This document shows, piece after piece, positions 11,772 to 24,100 of a stretch of DNA of 64,000 nt. The notes beneath the pieces were generated by a model that worked only from the letters and a program-made list of their open reading frames with translations, made no database searches and had not been told where the DNA came from. Source of the DNA: Tetracentron sinense. Its lineage: Eukaryota > Streptophyta > Magnoliopsida > Trochodendrales > Trochodendraceae. Numbering within the stretch: the first letter of the stretch is position 1; the number at the start of each line of letters is the position of its first letter. A program made the position numbers and the translations under genes. The DNA is taken from positions 806,001-870,000 of the forward strand of contig JABCRI010001343.1 in the NCBI GenBank assembly GCA_015143295.1, given 5' to 3'.

Positions 11772-13170
11772 ATTGTAATGACCCGAAAGATCAATTATGA
11801 GCTTGAGAATTTTTTCTCAATGATCATCATGTATTAGATATCTTAAAGATGAGTATATATGACTCATCAAAATTAAGATAATAATTACTAATTTTATTTG
11901 ATTCAACATGGACTTTACCAATAGAAAAGTCTTGTCAAAACACTCACTTTGGATTGTGAGGAAGTTAAAAACTACATCCGATTAAATTGACACGAAATCC
12001 TGATGAAAAAATTATTACCGAGCTACTCCACTCAAGTAAAAAATTATTATTAATTATCTTGAGTTATCATAATATATTGATTGATTTTTTTAACAAATTA
12101 AATTAAAACGTAATTATATATGTATCATTTTGGTTATACAAAATAGGACCAGTTGAATTCCTACAAGCATAATTTATTACTATTTTCGGAGGTCGTAAAT
12201 TATTCATGATAACAGCAGGGTCTCTAATCTCTTTGGTAGTATGCAATATCCTGGAGAATAGAATCACATTTAATATCCAAGAAATTCCTTTCATCTTTTC
12301 TGAAAAATCGTCTGTGTAAAGGTAGGTATTGTAGGATTTTAGAGATGATTGAGGTTCACATAAATGCCTTGATTAAGTGATAGATGCAAGGAGTTAGGTG
12401 TGATCTTGCTTTCAGACTGTTGGAAGATCTTGCAAAAGTTTGTAGTCGTCAAACGTCTAACTAGCGTAAAGTTGGCCTCGTTTCTTAAGGGTCTTGGTTA
12501 ACGGCTACTTGAATTGAAAAAGATAGGTTTTTAAGCATTCGATCCCATGCCGATCTCATCTAGGAGTAGACAGAATGCATCACCTGAGCGAAAAATGAGG
12601 ACAAGAGAAGATGCCTGGCTTGTAATAAAAGATTGTGTTTGTGTTATTTACTCTTTATAGTTTGACTGAGGGTATAATCAGACATGTTCCTCTTCACTAT
12701 AAATGAATATACTAGTACCGTATTTGATATATATCTCGTGATGCATGATTGTTTATTATAAATTATAGTTTATTTCATATTCTGATATACGATTACTATT
12801 TCATATAAAGTGAATTATGATTTATCTCATATAGTTAAGTTAATCACTTTGCACATGATTACTTGATCTAAAGTTTAACGTAATATTTTCACTTAAAAAC
12901 TGTATTATTTTAAATCATATCGATTACTACTCATTGGTAGTGTAAACTACTACTGGACGAGTTCCTTCGCTCACCCTTACTTTCAACTATTTAGGTGACT
13001 TTGTAGACCATACATGAGTTTTACGAGAACGAAGATTATATAGAATGAAGATTTATGTGGAATTGATCTAGGGGATGAAACTTCTACCAGAGTGTTGTTT
13101 GAGGTGTCCTGTTTTGTATATATTTCAAACACGTGTATGTTTTGTATGCAATTTGATGGATCTATAATAG
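11772..13170. mobile_element. probable Gypsy-type LTR fossil
   Basis: It starts like many Gypsy LTRs (TGTAATGACCCGAAAG). The 'ttcgctcacccttac' phrase near 12970 and the layout resemble the better-defined solo LTR at 61143-63474. No target duplication was identified, and the right end is approximate. No proteins are visible. Confidence 0.4.
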
Positions 13171-13923
13171 GATCTAGATCCCATCTATCGGATCAGATCG
13201 GATCCAAAACGAATCTGGATCTTGATCCGATTCATTGACTGCCCTAGTCAATGCAAGTATGTAGTTACTTTTGTGGAAGTCAAAATGTTGACTTTTGGAA
13301 GTCATCCTGCTTTTTTCCTTTAAAAGTAGTTTCTTGGCTTCTATTGACTTCTGACTCTTAGATAAAGTAACAATAAAAAACAACCCAAACACAATTTTTT
13401 TAAATGACTTTGGGCTTATATAGAGCAGAAGTTAGTAAAAGTTGTTCCAAAAGCTTATCCGAACACAATCTTAGCAAATGTAGGATGAAAAAAAAAAACT
13501 AGATGAGAAAAATAATGACTTTAAATCGTTCTTGCCTTATAGAGAAAAACACACAAACTAAAATAAATCAATAAAACGAAACATTAATAATACTTGGGTG
13601 AATAGTTCAAGTTTAATACAATTTTAGCTAAAAATGAATTAAAAACAAAATGTATAAGATTTACATGCTGAAGGTGTGTGTGTTAACTCTCTTTAATTGT
13701 GGTTAAGATTCACTACAGATTTTAGGGCTAGAGCATCAAACCTTGATTTGGATATAAAAAATAATAATAATAACCATAGAGGTTAAAAGTTGTTAACCAT
13801 AATTCAAGGAAAGTTTATGGGCATAGTAGTCAAATTACTAATAGTTATAACAAAAGTCCAATGGAAGTAAAGGTTGGGATTCTTTGTTTACCAGTTGATA
13901 AATGATGAGTTAATTTGTAAACA

Positions 13924-14300
13924 ATGTTAACCATAATAGTGTATTTACAAACTGATACAAACATCCCTCAAGGCATATTGAAAACTAACGTTGCCGGTGC
14001 CTTAAGAGGCAATCCAGGTAAAGCGGGAGGTGGTGGTATCATTAGAGACCATTCAAGTTATTTAATTCATGCTCTCTATTCTTATTATGGTACTCTGAGT
14101 AACAACACAACCAAGTCGAGAGCTCTCCTTGATGGTCTCCATCCCTGTCAGAGTATTGGTGTGAATCATGTAGATATTGAATCTGATTTTAAAATTTTGG
14201 TGGATCATTGGAATGGTAGTTTCAAGCACTCTTGATATACTTGGTATTTTAATAAGCTGATTATTAGTAAGATGAGTATTTGCTAACCTTTTCATCATAT
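13924..14300 (+). mobile_element. LINE fragment: RNase H domain remnant
   Basis: The frame from about 13960 reads KTNVAGALRGNPGKAGGGGI then IRDHSSYLIHALYSYYG, and later VDIESDFKILVDHWNG before a stop. This is the RNase H-like domain (RVT_3) found at the C-terminus of plant L1-type LINEs and in related host-dispersed copies. The usual first Asp of the 'N.DGA' motif is Val here, so the domain is not active. The rest of the element is missing or decayed. Confidence 0.65.
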
Positions 14301-14886
14301 TTACTATACATGCGTGGATTTTTTTGGCTAGCCATGAGTGTGATGTTAAAACCTCTAGATTTATTCTATTGTATTAAGACGGTCCAAATAAGCTCAAATC
14401 TCTTATAATTATGGATAAAATAGGTTTGGGCTCAGCTAGAATTTTCAATGCTTTGCCTCCTTTTGTAATGTCCCTCATCACTTTTATTAACAAACTGGTA
14501 GGGTCTGCCATACCCACCACTCCTTTCAAGGTGACTTTATTTTTTATTTTTAAAAATTGAGATAAACAAATAAGAGCTGATATGCAAAAATCCCTAAATT
14601 ATTTATAAATACTTGGAAAAAAAAAGCCCGGAATTACTTATTTATTTTCATCAAATTTGCATATCCTCTACATGACAAAAGAAAAAAGAAAAAAAAAAAG
14701 AGAAGATGCATAGTTAACGTCGTTTATTACTTGCCGTTATCTCTCTCAAATCTCAAATTGGATTTTGAAAACCGATCGGACGCCAAACGAGTTGAAATCC
14801 AACCTAATTAATCAATGTGCAAATACAAAATAGGCGCTCTCCTTCCGACACTCTTCAGTAGTTGTCTTCCTCAATCTAGTTTAGAC

Positions 14887-14889
<3 letters not shown>

Positions 14890-14926
<37 letters not shown>
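14890..14926. repeat. (GA)n microsatellite in the WD40 gene 5' UTR
   Basis: About 17 GA repeats, 230 bases upstream of the WD40 gene's ATG, probably in its 5' UTR or core promoter. Plant GAGA tracts can bind BBR/BPC factors. Any role here is inferred. Confidence 0.65.
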
Positions 14927-15155
14927 TGTTAGGGTTTGGTCGAGATCGTTGGCAGAAAGCCCTAGACATTCCGAGGGTTCTCTGGGGTTTTTCTTTGAAT
15001 ATTTGTTCTTACCTCCTAAATTTGTTTTTCTTTTCGAGATTTAGGGTTTTTGTGAGGGGATCAGAGCTTATGAGGGCCAGAATGGTTGGCTTATTTTATT
15101 TTCAATGCTGAGACAAACACTTCTGACGTCTCACGATTGAATTAGGGTTTTAAAA

Positions 15156-18100
15156 ATGGACGGAAGGAGGATTTCCTCCAGCCCTCGACCTTGCTGTGGT
15201 CGCCGGATTTTGGCGAAGAAACGCCCGCGCGTTGATGGATTCGCGAACAGCGTGAAGAAGCTTCAGAGACGGGAGATATGTTCGATGCGCGACCGTGCTT
15301 TTAGTATGAGCAATGCCCAAGAAAGGTTCAGGAATATACGGTTGCAGGTTAGTTCCTCTTGAGTCCTTGCTTTCCACCTCTATCTATGTTAACCCAGTTA
15401 TCCATTAAGGAGTTGATGTTTCTGTTGCAATTGATTTCTCTTTTTTTTTCGTATGCATAAATCCCCTATTTCTCTGTGCCCATCTTTTGGCTTTTATAGA
15501 TGTTTACTAGGAATTGGTTCGGATGTGTGGTTAACTTATGTAGATTAGTAGGAGCTTTGATGCTTGATCGACTATTGCTTACGGAATGGGTGAATCTCAT
15601 TCAAGTCCGTGAACTGGTTTGAACTTCGAAATGGCAAAAGAGCTGCTCACTAATTTTCTTTCCGTGACTGGAGATATTTTAACGAGTAATTAGAAATCAA
15701 AGAGAATAAAATCTCTGTTAGTATCACTTTGGTGAAATTTCTGGTTTTTAAATTTAGTTGAACTGAGAGTGTAAGGTATTGGGGTGCTTCGTTTCTGTGG
15801 CATAGTTTTCAAGCATAACATCTTACGCTTCAAAGTATGGGAGAATTATTGTTTTTTAATAATTTTAAAAATTTTGATACCAATATAACCAAGATTTTCA
15901 GTTATATAGCCCTCAAAGTATCATCATTTACCATTCAACCATTTTAACAAACGGATATCATCATTCACCATTCAAAAATTAGTACAATACCATCATTCTC
16001 TAAAATCTAAACTAGAAAATCGTCATTCACCATTAACTAAAAGATTACAATCACAAACTATTCTTCAACATTAACTGTAGAATAGTCCGAAAAAACATCC
16101 TGCATAGGCAGAGTCAAATTCCTCAACCGTTCAAAATATGCCTCATCATTTTCATTATTTGCTTCTTCTCCATTAGAGACTCCATCCTTTAACATTAAGC
16201 CACTTTTTCCCTTCACATTCAGATAACTCTGGGAACGCTAAGACTATCCCATATTCAATTGGAGTCAAAAAATTTTCTTCCTTAATTGCAACAGTCTTCA
16301 TGAAATGCAAATTCATTCGAACGAAAACCAAATCGTGCAATTTCTTTGGCTCTAACTTTTTCTTCTTTTTGGTGTGAGCGACATCAAATGTACTCCATTC
16401 CTTTCACACTGCATGATTGGCTTTGCAATTTTATAGCCACCTTCTGAAGGACTGGAACATCATTGCTCCACATCTCCCACCAACATTCTAAGCAAATATA
16501 TAAAAGTATAGTAAATCAATCTTGTAAACTATACACTTAAAAAACTAATCAAAATATAATTTATTGTACTTACTTGGACGTGATATATGAAGGTTTGCAA
16601 TTGCCAATTCGGAAAAAGATTGTATTGGACTTACGTTGGTAAAGAAAGAGTTTTTAGGCAAAAGTATTTTTATCATCCTCATTAGAGATCATCTTATCCA
16701 TTACAGTCTCAAGTCCAGCTTTTACCTCATTGTCCATCTTCACAAGACCGGCATAACATAATTGAGAATTTAGGAAGGTGGCAAAAGTATGTAAAGGGGA
16801 ATGTAAGTTGTTATTTGAACTATTATCAATGATAGCCCAAATAAGCAGGTACTTCTCATTCTCACATTTAAACAATGCCTATTTCTTGATTGATAATCAA
16901 GCAGAATATTTTAATTATGAGAAACAGAGCTACAAGAACATGAAAGCAATAAAAAGCTAGAGTTTACAAGTATATAAATTCAAAGACAATAAATACAAAA
17001 AAAAAAAAAAAAAAACCTTCATCCATTCATCCTAATTTGAGGATTTGGCGTTTCTTTTTGAGAAATTGAAAAATGTTTTGCTCCCTTCTTTGATGCTGAT
17101 TTGAGGATTTGGCTCGAGCATAGTGGCATTTTTATTTTTAAATTAAATATTCTTTTAAATCTCTAGCCATCCATCCATTCATCCTTGACAACACCTTTCC
17201 CCTTCAAATCATTTGGAATCCTATTGGATGATGGTTCTCTTCAGGATCAAAATGTGTGATGTTCTTCGAAGGAGAAGGAAAAAAAAAGGTTATATCTTCA
17301 TATATGTACGATGTACTTGAAGGATGGTGAACCTTTTTATCCTCTGTGGAGGTGGCCAAGTCTATTTGGTGCCATCTCCTTAGCTTTTTGAAGCTAGCTT
17401 GGGTCTTCTCCCTCAATATCCTTGTTTTTTTAAATGCATGTGTTGTTATGGTATTTGTTTTTTTTTTGTGGGAGGGGGGGCGGGGGGAGAGTTTTTCATC
17501 TGTGCAATTGAAGCATTTGGGAGGAAAGAAATAGAAAGATGTATATTATAGGAGATCCAATCTCTCCGCAATTATTCAGAAAGTAAATGTGCTTATATCA
17601 TATTCGGTTATCATCTCTAAAGTGTTAAAAGACGTGTCCACCAATGATTTGCTTGGAGATTGGATTGTGATATACCCCTTTTTCACCTTTTCTGCACTTA
17701 GGTTGGCAGCTCTTTAACATGAGTGTGGTTAAGCTAAAACTTTGATGGGTGTTGTTTGGGAAATGCAGTTCCTTCGGGCATAAGAGGTGTCTTTTAAGAT
17801 TGTAGAAGGAAATTCATTTGTGCTTTTTTAGATCTGATTCGCAAATGAAATTCCAATAAGTCCGAAACTTCAGCTACTCCGAGAGGGTGATTCTACGTTT
17901 AGAGCTTGAGAAAAGGTAGATTCCTGGAGATTGTCCTACTTCTTCAAAGAAATTCGGAACTTGATTCTCCCCATGAACGGATCGTTCTCTTGAGTGCCAA
18001 GATTGGTCAACGAAACTATGGACGATATTTATTGGGGGTTCGTAGGGACGCTTTGCATTGTGGAGATAGATTGTATTTGTAAATCCTTACCATTTTGTAT

Positions 18101-21100
18101 TTTTATCTTATTTTATATAATATTTTATTCCATTGTGGATTGAAATAATAGTTGCAGAAGCAATGTTGTAAAGAAACTTTGGATTATGAATTTGTTCATT
18201 GCAAATAGAAAACATAGAAGCGACGGGGTGAAACTGTGAAAGTCAAATTTGCTTTGCATAACTTGTTTTAATAATAAACTCAGAAGGCAAAATTGGGGCC
18301 TCCCAATCGAAGAATGAAACATTGATTTTATCGGCAAACAGATACCAACGGTGAGGAAATTTTGTAAATTACTAATGAAAATACAGTGGGCTTCTTCCTT
18401 ATATTTATCCAATACTGTTTGTCAGTGCAAGTTTGAAGAATTTCCAGAATAAAGCAATGGAAAATGAATATTGGTTTGAAAGATGTGGACGAAGAGAAGT
18501 GTAGTTTCATTAATTTGTATAATCTAAATCACTCAGGCCATTGTGTGAGAAATAGAAGAAGAACGAACATGTTCTAATGATATTTTTTCAGTGTTTCAGA
18601 TAAGTGTGAGCAGGGGTGGAGCCTGGATTCTCTTGCAGGGGGGGCTAATAGTAGGGGTTCGGGGCTAAGCCACCGATTTTTTTTGGGGGCCAAGTTCATG
18701 GGCTATTGCTTCTGTTTGTGTCCGTTTCTAAAGGATATAATTCTTCTCAAATTTTTTTTTTTAGGTGGAGGGTGGGGGGGCTAGAGCTCCCCGGCTCCCC
18801 CCCTTTCCCATGCTGCACCCCTATTAATGCTATAGGAAATTTTTTATCCCCCAAAATTTCGAGGGGGGGGCTGAAGCCCCCCCAGGCCCCATGTGGATCC
18901 GCCGTGAGTGTGAGGATCATTGCATGAGGATTGAAAACATTTTCACATTGAAGGCCATTGCATAAGCTAGAAAAGAAGAATAAAAATATCTTTTATATTC
19001 TTTCACATCTGGTTCTTTTTTGGAAAGAATGTATAAATCACGCAGAATTTTCTGGAGATCCAACAGGCTTATGAGAAAAGTTCTCTTACGTTTTTCATGT
19101 CTTTTGAGTTGTTTATGTTGTGGGACTTCTAAGTATTTAGAAAATTGCTATATTTCACCATGAGACAAGAAAGAAAATGTGTAACCCGTCTTTTGGTGGG
19201 TCAGGCTTTATAATAGTTTTTTGTTGAGATATCCTAGGATAACATTAGTGTTTGTTTTTGTATTGGTTATTTGTTTGTTTATTTGGTTTATTTTTGTCCC
19301 ACTATTGGAGGCTAAACTAAAGGGCTTTAGCTTTATTCGAAGAGCTGTGTGCAATGGACCTAGATGATGTAAGATGTAATCCTCACCATTTGATATATAT
19401 TAGCTTGAAAATTAGGAAGGTGAATGTAAAATGCTATCAAAATATTAAATAGACAGACTTGTAGAAATGAAACGTATCTTGTTTTCGCTAGGAAGCTTTG
19501 CAACAAATATTTAATTTTATAACATGTCCCTTGCAAACTAGAAAATTAAAGTAATATTTAGTATAATAGGCTGATTTCAATGCCAGGTTATTTCAGAAGA
19601 GCATTAACAAAGATAATGAAACCTTAGCCTCTTGGATGAAAATAAGAAAAGAAGGAAAAAATGCCTTCCATATTAGATTGCTTCCTGGTTTGAAAAGTTG
19701 GGCCATCTAAATAGTAAAGATGTTTCTGATTTCATTCTACCTTCGAAAAGATGAGCTATTGTAGTAAATCCAACCCGGTATCAAATCCTGAAATTCAGCC
19801 ATGGTGGGGGAAAGATGTATATTTTATTTATGCTAGGCCAAATCAGGCCCAATGTTTGACTCTTTAGGTTCTAGCTGTTGCTAATCCTCAGGTGTGAGGC
19901 AGGCTTGAGGGCCCACCGTGTGATACTTAATGCATTCATTCTGTGGTTATGCTTCCTTCGGTGGAGGAGGAATTGCCCCTTTTTTTGTTGGAAGAGGAAT
20001 TGTCCTTTATTTTTGTTGTTTATCAATTTTTCTGCACCAAGAACATGATTTTATGCTGCTATACATGCTTTCATCGAACCATCCTCAATATGTCCATTTA
20101 TTCAAAGCCATGCTTGAAATGACTTGTTGCACGATTTTTACACCAGGAGGAATATGATACCCATGATCCGAAGGGACACTGTTCCCTGGTGTTGCCTTTT
20201 CTAAAGAAGAGATCAAAAATTATTGAGATAGTGGCAGCGCGTGACATTGTCTTTGCTCTTGCACAATCTGGTGTTTGTGCAGCATTTAGCAGAGGTAAGT
20301 AGTGCACTTGATCTCTGCAGTTGTAATCATACTCGGAAGATTGTTATGTTAAAGGATCTGCTGTAATATTCAGGTACATTCCCCAAAGTTGTATAACATG
20401 TCTCGATTATTTGAAATTTCCAATGCAGAATCAAACCAGAGGATATGCTTCCTGAATGTGAGTCCTGATGAAGTCATTCGAAGCTTGTTTTATAATAAAA
20501 ACAATGATTCACTTATCACAGTTTCAGTTTATGCTTCAGACAACTTCAGCTCTTTAAAATGCAGAACAACAAGGATTGAGTGCGTGGGACCTGCCTCTTC
20601 TTTCCTTTTTTTTCCTTTTCCTGTTCTCCATTTTTAACATCTATATCTAGCTTTTCTACCCTCAAGAAAAAAAATACTGAAAAATCTTAATCGTTAAAAT
20701 GTCCAGATACATACGTCGGGGAAAGCCAGATGCTGGCTTTGCTCTATTTGAATCCGAATCACTGAAGTGGCCGGGTTTTGTAGAGTTTGATGATGTAAAC
20801 GGGAAAGTACTCACTTATTCTGCACAAGACAGGTACACTTTGAACTCATTTGTTATGTGCTAATTCATGAACATTTTAGTTATTGATTCTAACATTCTTT
20901 TCATTTTCTCTTCTCAGTATATACAAGGTCTTCGACTTGAAAAATTATACAATGCTGTACTGTATATCGGATAAACATGTACAAGAGATTAAAATCAGGT
21001 AATCTCTCTCTCTCTCTCTCGCGTGTGCTCTTTTTCATTTCTTATTTATAATCTGAATCTTTTCTCAGCTTGCTTAATGAATTTTAAGATCATCTTAACC

Positions 21101-24100
21101 TCTGCAATGGTAACTAGATCACCTATTAAAATGAAATAAAGAAATTAGTAAGATATGTGATGCATTTATTTTGTAATACATTCCATTTTCATTGACATGA
21201 CGGGCACTTTTTACTCAATCCAAGCTTTCCATCTCTCATGCTTTTCTGTCACTATATTTTCCAATTCAATGACATAGTGCACACTCTTTACTTTGTAGTT
21301 TTTATTTATACTCTTTGTACTTATTTATAAATACCTCCAATGTATTTATGCTCTGGTTATATTGGTGGGAATTAGTATTACAGTTTCTGGTTCCTGGTAT
21401 TCGGCTACTTCACTATTTGTTTAAGTATGTTTATTTGAATTGCAGAACAAAAGAAAAAAAAATGTTTCTAGTATGTGGTTCTAGGACTTCCTTTTGTTAT
21501 TGTGAGTAGAGAATTGATTTCGATCAGTGTAGTCAAGGCGTCTAGGCGATGCCTAGGCTATTAGCCCCGGCTAGGCGAGGCGTTGCCTAGGCGACGCCTA
21601 GGCGTGGCCTAGGCGATAAATTTAATATAAATATATATATAATTATATATATATCACGTATATATATAACATCAAAAAGATCAAAACTCCACACCCACAT
21701 TCCACAAGAACATAAAATAAAAAGTCTATTACAAGCATTCATCACATAATCAAAGACATGTTAACATAGTGAAGTATTAAACATTTCAAAATTTGGGCAA
21801 AATACCCAAATTTGTGTCATTGTCCATGTATAATATTAGGCAGAGCCCCCTACGATTGCCAGGGGGGTGGCAGAGCCCCCTAATATTAGGCAGAGCCCCC
21901 TACGTTTTTTAGTGAAAAAAACGATTTAGAATTTTATTACTACTTCATTACATGTTTTTATATTTTTTATTTATTCATTAAGAAATTTTGGATTTTTTTT
22001 AAGCAAAAAAAAAAAAAAAATTTTTTTTTTGTAGGATCGCCCGCTTAGAGGGGCGCCTAGGCGACCCAGGCCCAAAGTCGCCTAGGCGACGCCTTGACTA
22101 CACTGATTTCGATAATGGAAAGGGGGGGAGGGGGGGTTACCATCCCTAGTGAAGACAGGAGAAGGAGAAACCTTTAATGTTTCCATTTCTTAACATATGC
22201 AGGTAATATGCTGTGTAAGGAAGCCAAAAAGTCATTAAATGATTATTTTACGCTTCTAGCTTGCATAATGAATTTTAAGATTATCTTAACCTCTGAAATG
22301 GTAACTAGATCACCTATTAAAATGAAATAAAGAAATTAGTAAGTAGATCTGTGATGGATTTATTTTGTAATACATTGCATTTTCATTGACACAAAGGGCA
22401 CTTTTTGCTCAATCCAAGCTTTCCATCTCTTTTCCAATTCAATGACATAGTGCACACTCTTTACTTTGTATTTTTTTAATTTGATACTCTGTCCTTATTT
22501 TTGGAGTAGTAAACTCCAATGCTAATTATTCTCCGGTTATATTGGTGGGAATTCCAGTTTCTGGTTCCTAGTAAACGACTATACGGTTACTTCACTATTT
22601 GTTATAGTATGTTTATTTGAATTGGCAGAGCAAAATAAATTTTTTTTCCCCAGTATGTGGTTCTAGGACTTCCTTTTGTTATTGTGAGTAGAGAATTGAC
22701 TTGGATCATGAAAGGGGGGGTTACCATCCCTAATGAAGAAAGAAGAAGGAGAAACCTTTTAAAATTGCCATTTCTTAACATATGCAGGTAATATGCTGTG
22801 TAAGGAAGCCAAAAAGTGATTGAATGATTATTATACGCTTCTCTGTCCCTATATATATATGGTGTACCATGTATGTGGATTTTCTGCCTTGACGATTTTG
22901 AACATTAACTGCCTGAACTATTAGCTTTTATTTTATTTTATTAACAACCATATGATGTGGATTTTCTGCTTTGACGATTTTGAACAATTTTTTTTTGATT
23001 AATAACTCATCTTATTAAGAAGAAAGAAAGAAAGAAAGATACAAGGACACGTCGGAAAGCCCTTCGGGTTTACAAGCAAGTAAACACAGCCCCGACCTGA
23101 CTACTAGTACAAGATTGTCTAGGATTTCCTCCCTTGAGCTATGTAAGCCTACCTACCTACTCCTTAACCGCCCAACAGACTCGGGCACAAATCCGGGGCG
23201 TTTTAGGCCGAAAAATCTTCGAACACTCTGCGGTTCCTTTCTAGCCAAAGAGTCCAAGAAATAGCTCCTGGAAGCATGGTTTAAAAAAACGCCGAAACCG
23301 TTACGTAAAGCCCGTTATGTAAAGGTTTCGGTGACGTCCGATACCCGATACTGTACTTTTACCCGTTTATCCCAAAACAAAACCGCAACGCCCGAAACTG
23401 TTATATAACGGGCGTTACGCCCGATAGGTAAAGGTTTCGGTTGTACGACTGGGTTCCGAAAATCCCTTAACTCATTCTAAAACCTCTTCTTTGCTTCTTC
23501 TCTTCTTATCTACCTATTCTTAGTACATTTTTTTTCCTAAAATCCTTTTGTTTTTTGTTAACAACTTGATTTGGAGTTTAATTCATAGATTTGAAGGAAT
23601 CCAAGGCATGTTCTTTATTTCGGGTATTTTTCAACCCTCGACCCATCTAATTTTCTTATTTCTAAATTTTGAGCTTCATATTGGTTTTAAAAGTATCTTG
23701 TTACTCATTTATTATATGTTTTTTTTTCTATTTATTATAATTTTTTGGATTTGTTTAAGCAAAAAAGAAAAAAAAATAAGTAAAGGCTGAAACCTTTACG
23801 TAAAGGTTTCGGCTGTGTCCGTTACGGTGTCCGAAACCGTTTTTTTAAACCTTGCTTGGAAGCACTCCCCAAATCTCCGCCCGCACCCCCATCCCTCGTT
23901 CCCGAATCCAACCATCTAGGAGAGCCCGAAACGATGATGGGAATGCCCCGGCCACCCCCATGCGGGATAAATAGTGGTGCCACACCTCCGAAACTACGGA
24001 ACAATGCAAAAGCAGATGGTCCACTGTCTCTTCCTCCTGAAGACACATGTAACAACAATTCGCTAAGCTCTAGCCTCTATGCTGCGAGCGGTCTCCGGTT

